From assembly GCA_046347195.1 (NCBI GenBank), contig JAXMGQ010000010.1, forward strand, positions 56,482 through 120,481: a stretch of 64,000 bases of DNA, written 5' to 3'. Below, one piece after another: positions 62,884-64,000 of this stretch (position 1 is the first letter of the stretch; each line of letters begins with the position of its first letter). A model generated the notes under the pieces. It was not told the origin of the DNA, did not search any database, and was given only the letters and a program-made list of their open reading frames with translations. The translations under genes were made by a program, and so were the position numbers. Origin of the DNA: TMP-86 sp046347195 (GTDB taxonomy: Bacteria; Pseudomonadota; Gammaproteobacteria; Steroidobacterales; Steroidobacteraceae).

Positions 62884-62965
62884 ATTGATGGTAGCTCAGG
62901 CGTAATGCTGGGCACCGCTTCTCATCAATGGGTCGCGAGTTCGATCCCTACACGGCCCACCAATT
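62884..62965 (+). other. tRNA-like fragment with the tRNA-Lys 3' end (possible att site)
   Basis: Bases 62939-62965 are identical to the last 27 bases of the tRNA-Lys region (T-loop to CCA plus AATT) but in opposite orientation. Upstream, GGTAGCTCAGG resembles a D arm, but acceptor pairing fails, so it is not a working tRNA. Integrating elements often leave such copies. No integrase lies in the window. Confidence 0.55.
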
Positions 62966-63009
62966 ACGTGATCGGCGCGATGAGTTGCCGATGCGTGTCC
63001 TCGGAAATA

Positions 63010-63459
63010 CTAGACCGCCTCAGTAGAAGATCTTTTTCGAGGCCGACCACCCTTGCGACCGTTGGCTCGCGAGCTCTTGCGTTTCGCGCGCGAGGTCGCC
63101 TGGCCGCCGCGACTGGCAAAGATGGCTGCGACCGACCGCGGGGGTAGCATCGCGGGCAGGATTGCTGTAAGGAGCCCATGCACACTAATGTGAATGCCCC
63201 TTTCTTCGATTTCAATCGCCGATCCGTCCGGCCAAACCTCAAGTTTGCTTAGCTCTTCCGTAGGGACATCCTGCAGTGCGCCTATCCACAGTCGTGGAAT
63301 CAAGAAGCCAGCATTGCGGTTCGTGACGATCTCGATGGCATCACGCTCGGGGACGTAGCGAGCAGCTTGCGCCCGAACCTCGGTCTCGGCCTCAATTCGC
63401 CCGGCGGCAAGAGCCGCGGCGTACTCGGCATCACTGATCCGCCGTGAATTCGTCGTCAT
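63010..63459 (-). CDS. DUF2442-domain protein
   Basis: 149 aa from MTTNSRRISDAEYAAALAAG. FLIPRLWIGALQDVPTEELS, KLEVWPDGSAIEIEERGIHI and SVHGLLTAILP follow the DUF2442 pattern; the basic tail RAKRKSSRANGRKGGRPRKR may bind nucleic acid. ATG overlaps the DUF4160 stop. DUF4160/DUF2442 pairs are widespread and suspected toxin-antitoxin-like modules; function is not known. Confidence 0.7.
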   Translation of the reverse strand: MTTNSRRISDAEYAAALAAGRIEAETEVRAQAARYVPERDAIEIVTNRNAGFLIPRLWIGALQDVPTEELSKLEVWPDGSAIEIEERGIHISVHGLLTAILPAMLPPRSVAAIFASRGGQATSRAKRKSSRANGRKGGRPRKRSSTEAV

Positions 63460-63890
63460 AGGTTCACCTGTACTCTCGTACCATCTTGAAACATCACGCG
63501 TACCCGTTCGTTCGCTGTCTCGTATTCCGCCTCGGCAATCTGCTTCGCACCCGGAACGGGCCTTGAGTGGAGCTCGATCTTTCCTGCTTTGTTCACTATT
63601 CCCCACTGGTTGGCCAAACAAGTTGTCCCTCGCGTCAACCACCAGCTGCGCCGACAATCTGGCAGGCGCCCTCGAACATCGCTCAAGAGGCGATTTACCA
63701 CGCGCTGCAAAGGAATGTTCTTGACCGGTGCGATGCTGGTGAGATCAACCGCATCGTCGAGGTATGAGAACTTTACCCGCGCGATCCAACCGTCGCCCCG
63801 ATGTCGCGCGTGGACGTGTGCGGGGCAATGATCGTCCGAGAAGACGTAGATCCCGGCCCCGGTGCCATCGGAAATGAACACGCGACTCAT
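63456..63890 (-). CDS. DUF4160-domain protein
   Basis: 144 aa. GAGIYVFSDDHCPAHVHARH is the DUF4160 signature (IY.F..DH.P.HVH). The family norm is ~80-90 aa; this one has an added ~60-residue DUF2442-like tail (KIELHSRPVPGAKQIAEAEY, ETANERVRVMFQDGTRVQVN). Operon with the DUF2442 gene. The last 110 bases of the window hold no gene that I can support. Confidence 0.7.
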   Translation of the reverse strand: MSRVFISDGTGAGIYVFSDDHCPAHVHARHRGDGWIARVKFSYLDDAVDLTSIAPVKNIPLQRVVNRLLSDVRGRLPDCRRSWWLTRGTTCLANQWGIVNKAGKIELHSRPVPGAKQIAEAEYETANERVRVMFQDGTRVQVNL

Positions 63891-64000
63891 GAAACAGAGT
63901 AACCTATCAGCTTGGGTTATTCAATTGCTTCTTGTGCAATTGGGCGGCCTCATACCTAAGGGATTCAGAGTCTTATCGACGAGCAAGCCTTGAAATCGTC

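Noticed and set aside
62884..62965. A functional tRNA gene
   Set aside because: The 5' acceptor strand does not pair with the 3' end and the anticodon stem is poor; only the last 27 bases match tRNA-Lys.

Overview
The window is GC-rich proteobacterial chromosome carrying two adjacent catabolic regions and an accessory right edge. An ATP-dependent class I benzoyl-CoA reductase, a 2-oxoacid:ferredoxin oxidoreductase and a molybdenum membrane oxidoreductase next to a full set of steroid ring and side-chain genes suggest a facultatively anaerobic, probably denitrifying, steroid- and aromatic-degrading beta- or gammaproteobacterium. That assignment is inference; no rRNA or housekeeping marker other than four tRNAs is present.

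Positions 1-22063 (+ strand, nearly unbroken, many 4-bp overlaps) form a steroid operon. It starts with the tail of a molybdopterin oxidoreductase and a VOC protein. The genes for degrading the C/D-ring propionate intermediate (HIP) follow: ipdA, ipdB, a DUF35/thiolase-type aldolase pair, ipdC, echA20, ipdE1/ipdE2, fadA6, an SDR, a second acyl-CoA dehydrogenase pair and ipdF. Next come a MaoC hydratase, a broken thiolase, a broken acyl-CoA synthetase, and the last side-chain module (ChsE2, ChsH2, ChsE1, ChsH1, Ltp2). In Ltp2 the two aldolase tyrosines fall at residues 294 and 344.

Positions 22329-35643 hold accessory steroid genes: a deazaflavin-type reductase, a BaiCD-like flavoenzyme, a ketosteroid-dehydrogenase-like flavoprotein, a FadD3-like ligase, an SDR, a LuxR-type regulator, a SnoaL protein that resembles bile acid 7-alpha-dehydratase BaiE at all five catalytic positions, an LLM-class enzyme, a double crotonase, and an amidohydrolase/CaiB pair with frameshifts.

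Positions 35870-56252 are the anaerobic benzoyl-CoA region: two GNAT acetyltransferases, korA-korB-ferritin-like, then oah-bcrC-bcrB-bcrA-bcrD-ferredoxin, a BadL/BadM-like acetyltransferase and Rrf2 regulator, a PaaY-like protein, a phenylacetyl-CoA oxidoreductase-like (PadBCD-like) complex, a hotdog thioesterase, and had-dch-MaoC. KGOR reduces ferredoxin, ferredoxin feeds Bcr, Bcr makes the dienoyl-CoA, and Dch, Had and Oah hydrate, oxidise and open the ring. The oah-bcr and had promoters share an almost identical 40-bp promoter/operator built on GTA-N6-TAC. The same dyad lies before one GNAT gene and before the badL/badM-like pair.

Positions 56295-64000 are accessory: an AAA/DUF4143 ATPase with AACGTT repeats at its start, a frameshifted amidase, an AbiEii-like nucleotidyltransferase with a small partner, tRNA-Pro/Arg/His/Lys, an IS6-like remnant, a PemK-like toxin-antitoxin pair, a tRNA-Lys 3'-end duplicate, and a DUF4160/DUF2442 pair.

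Many genes carry a single lesion (an amber codon, 1-4 base indels). Lesions cluster at 47.4-51.8 kb, mostly as loss of one base from GGG or CCC. This looks more like consensus error than decay, and reads should be checked before any gene is called dead.
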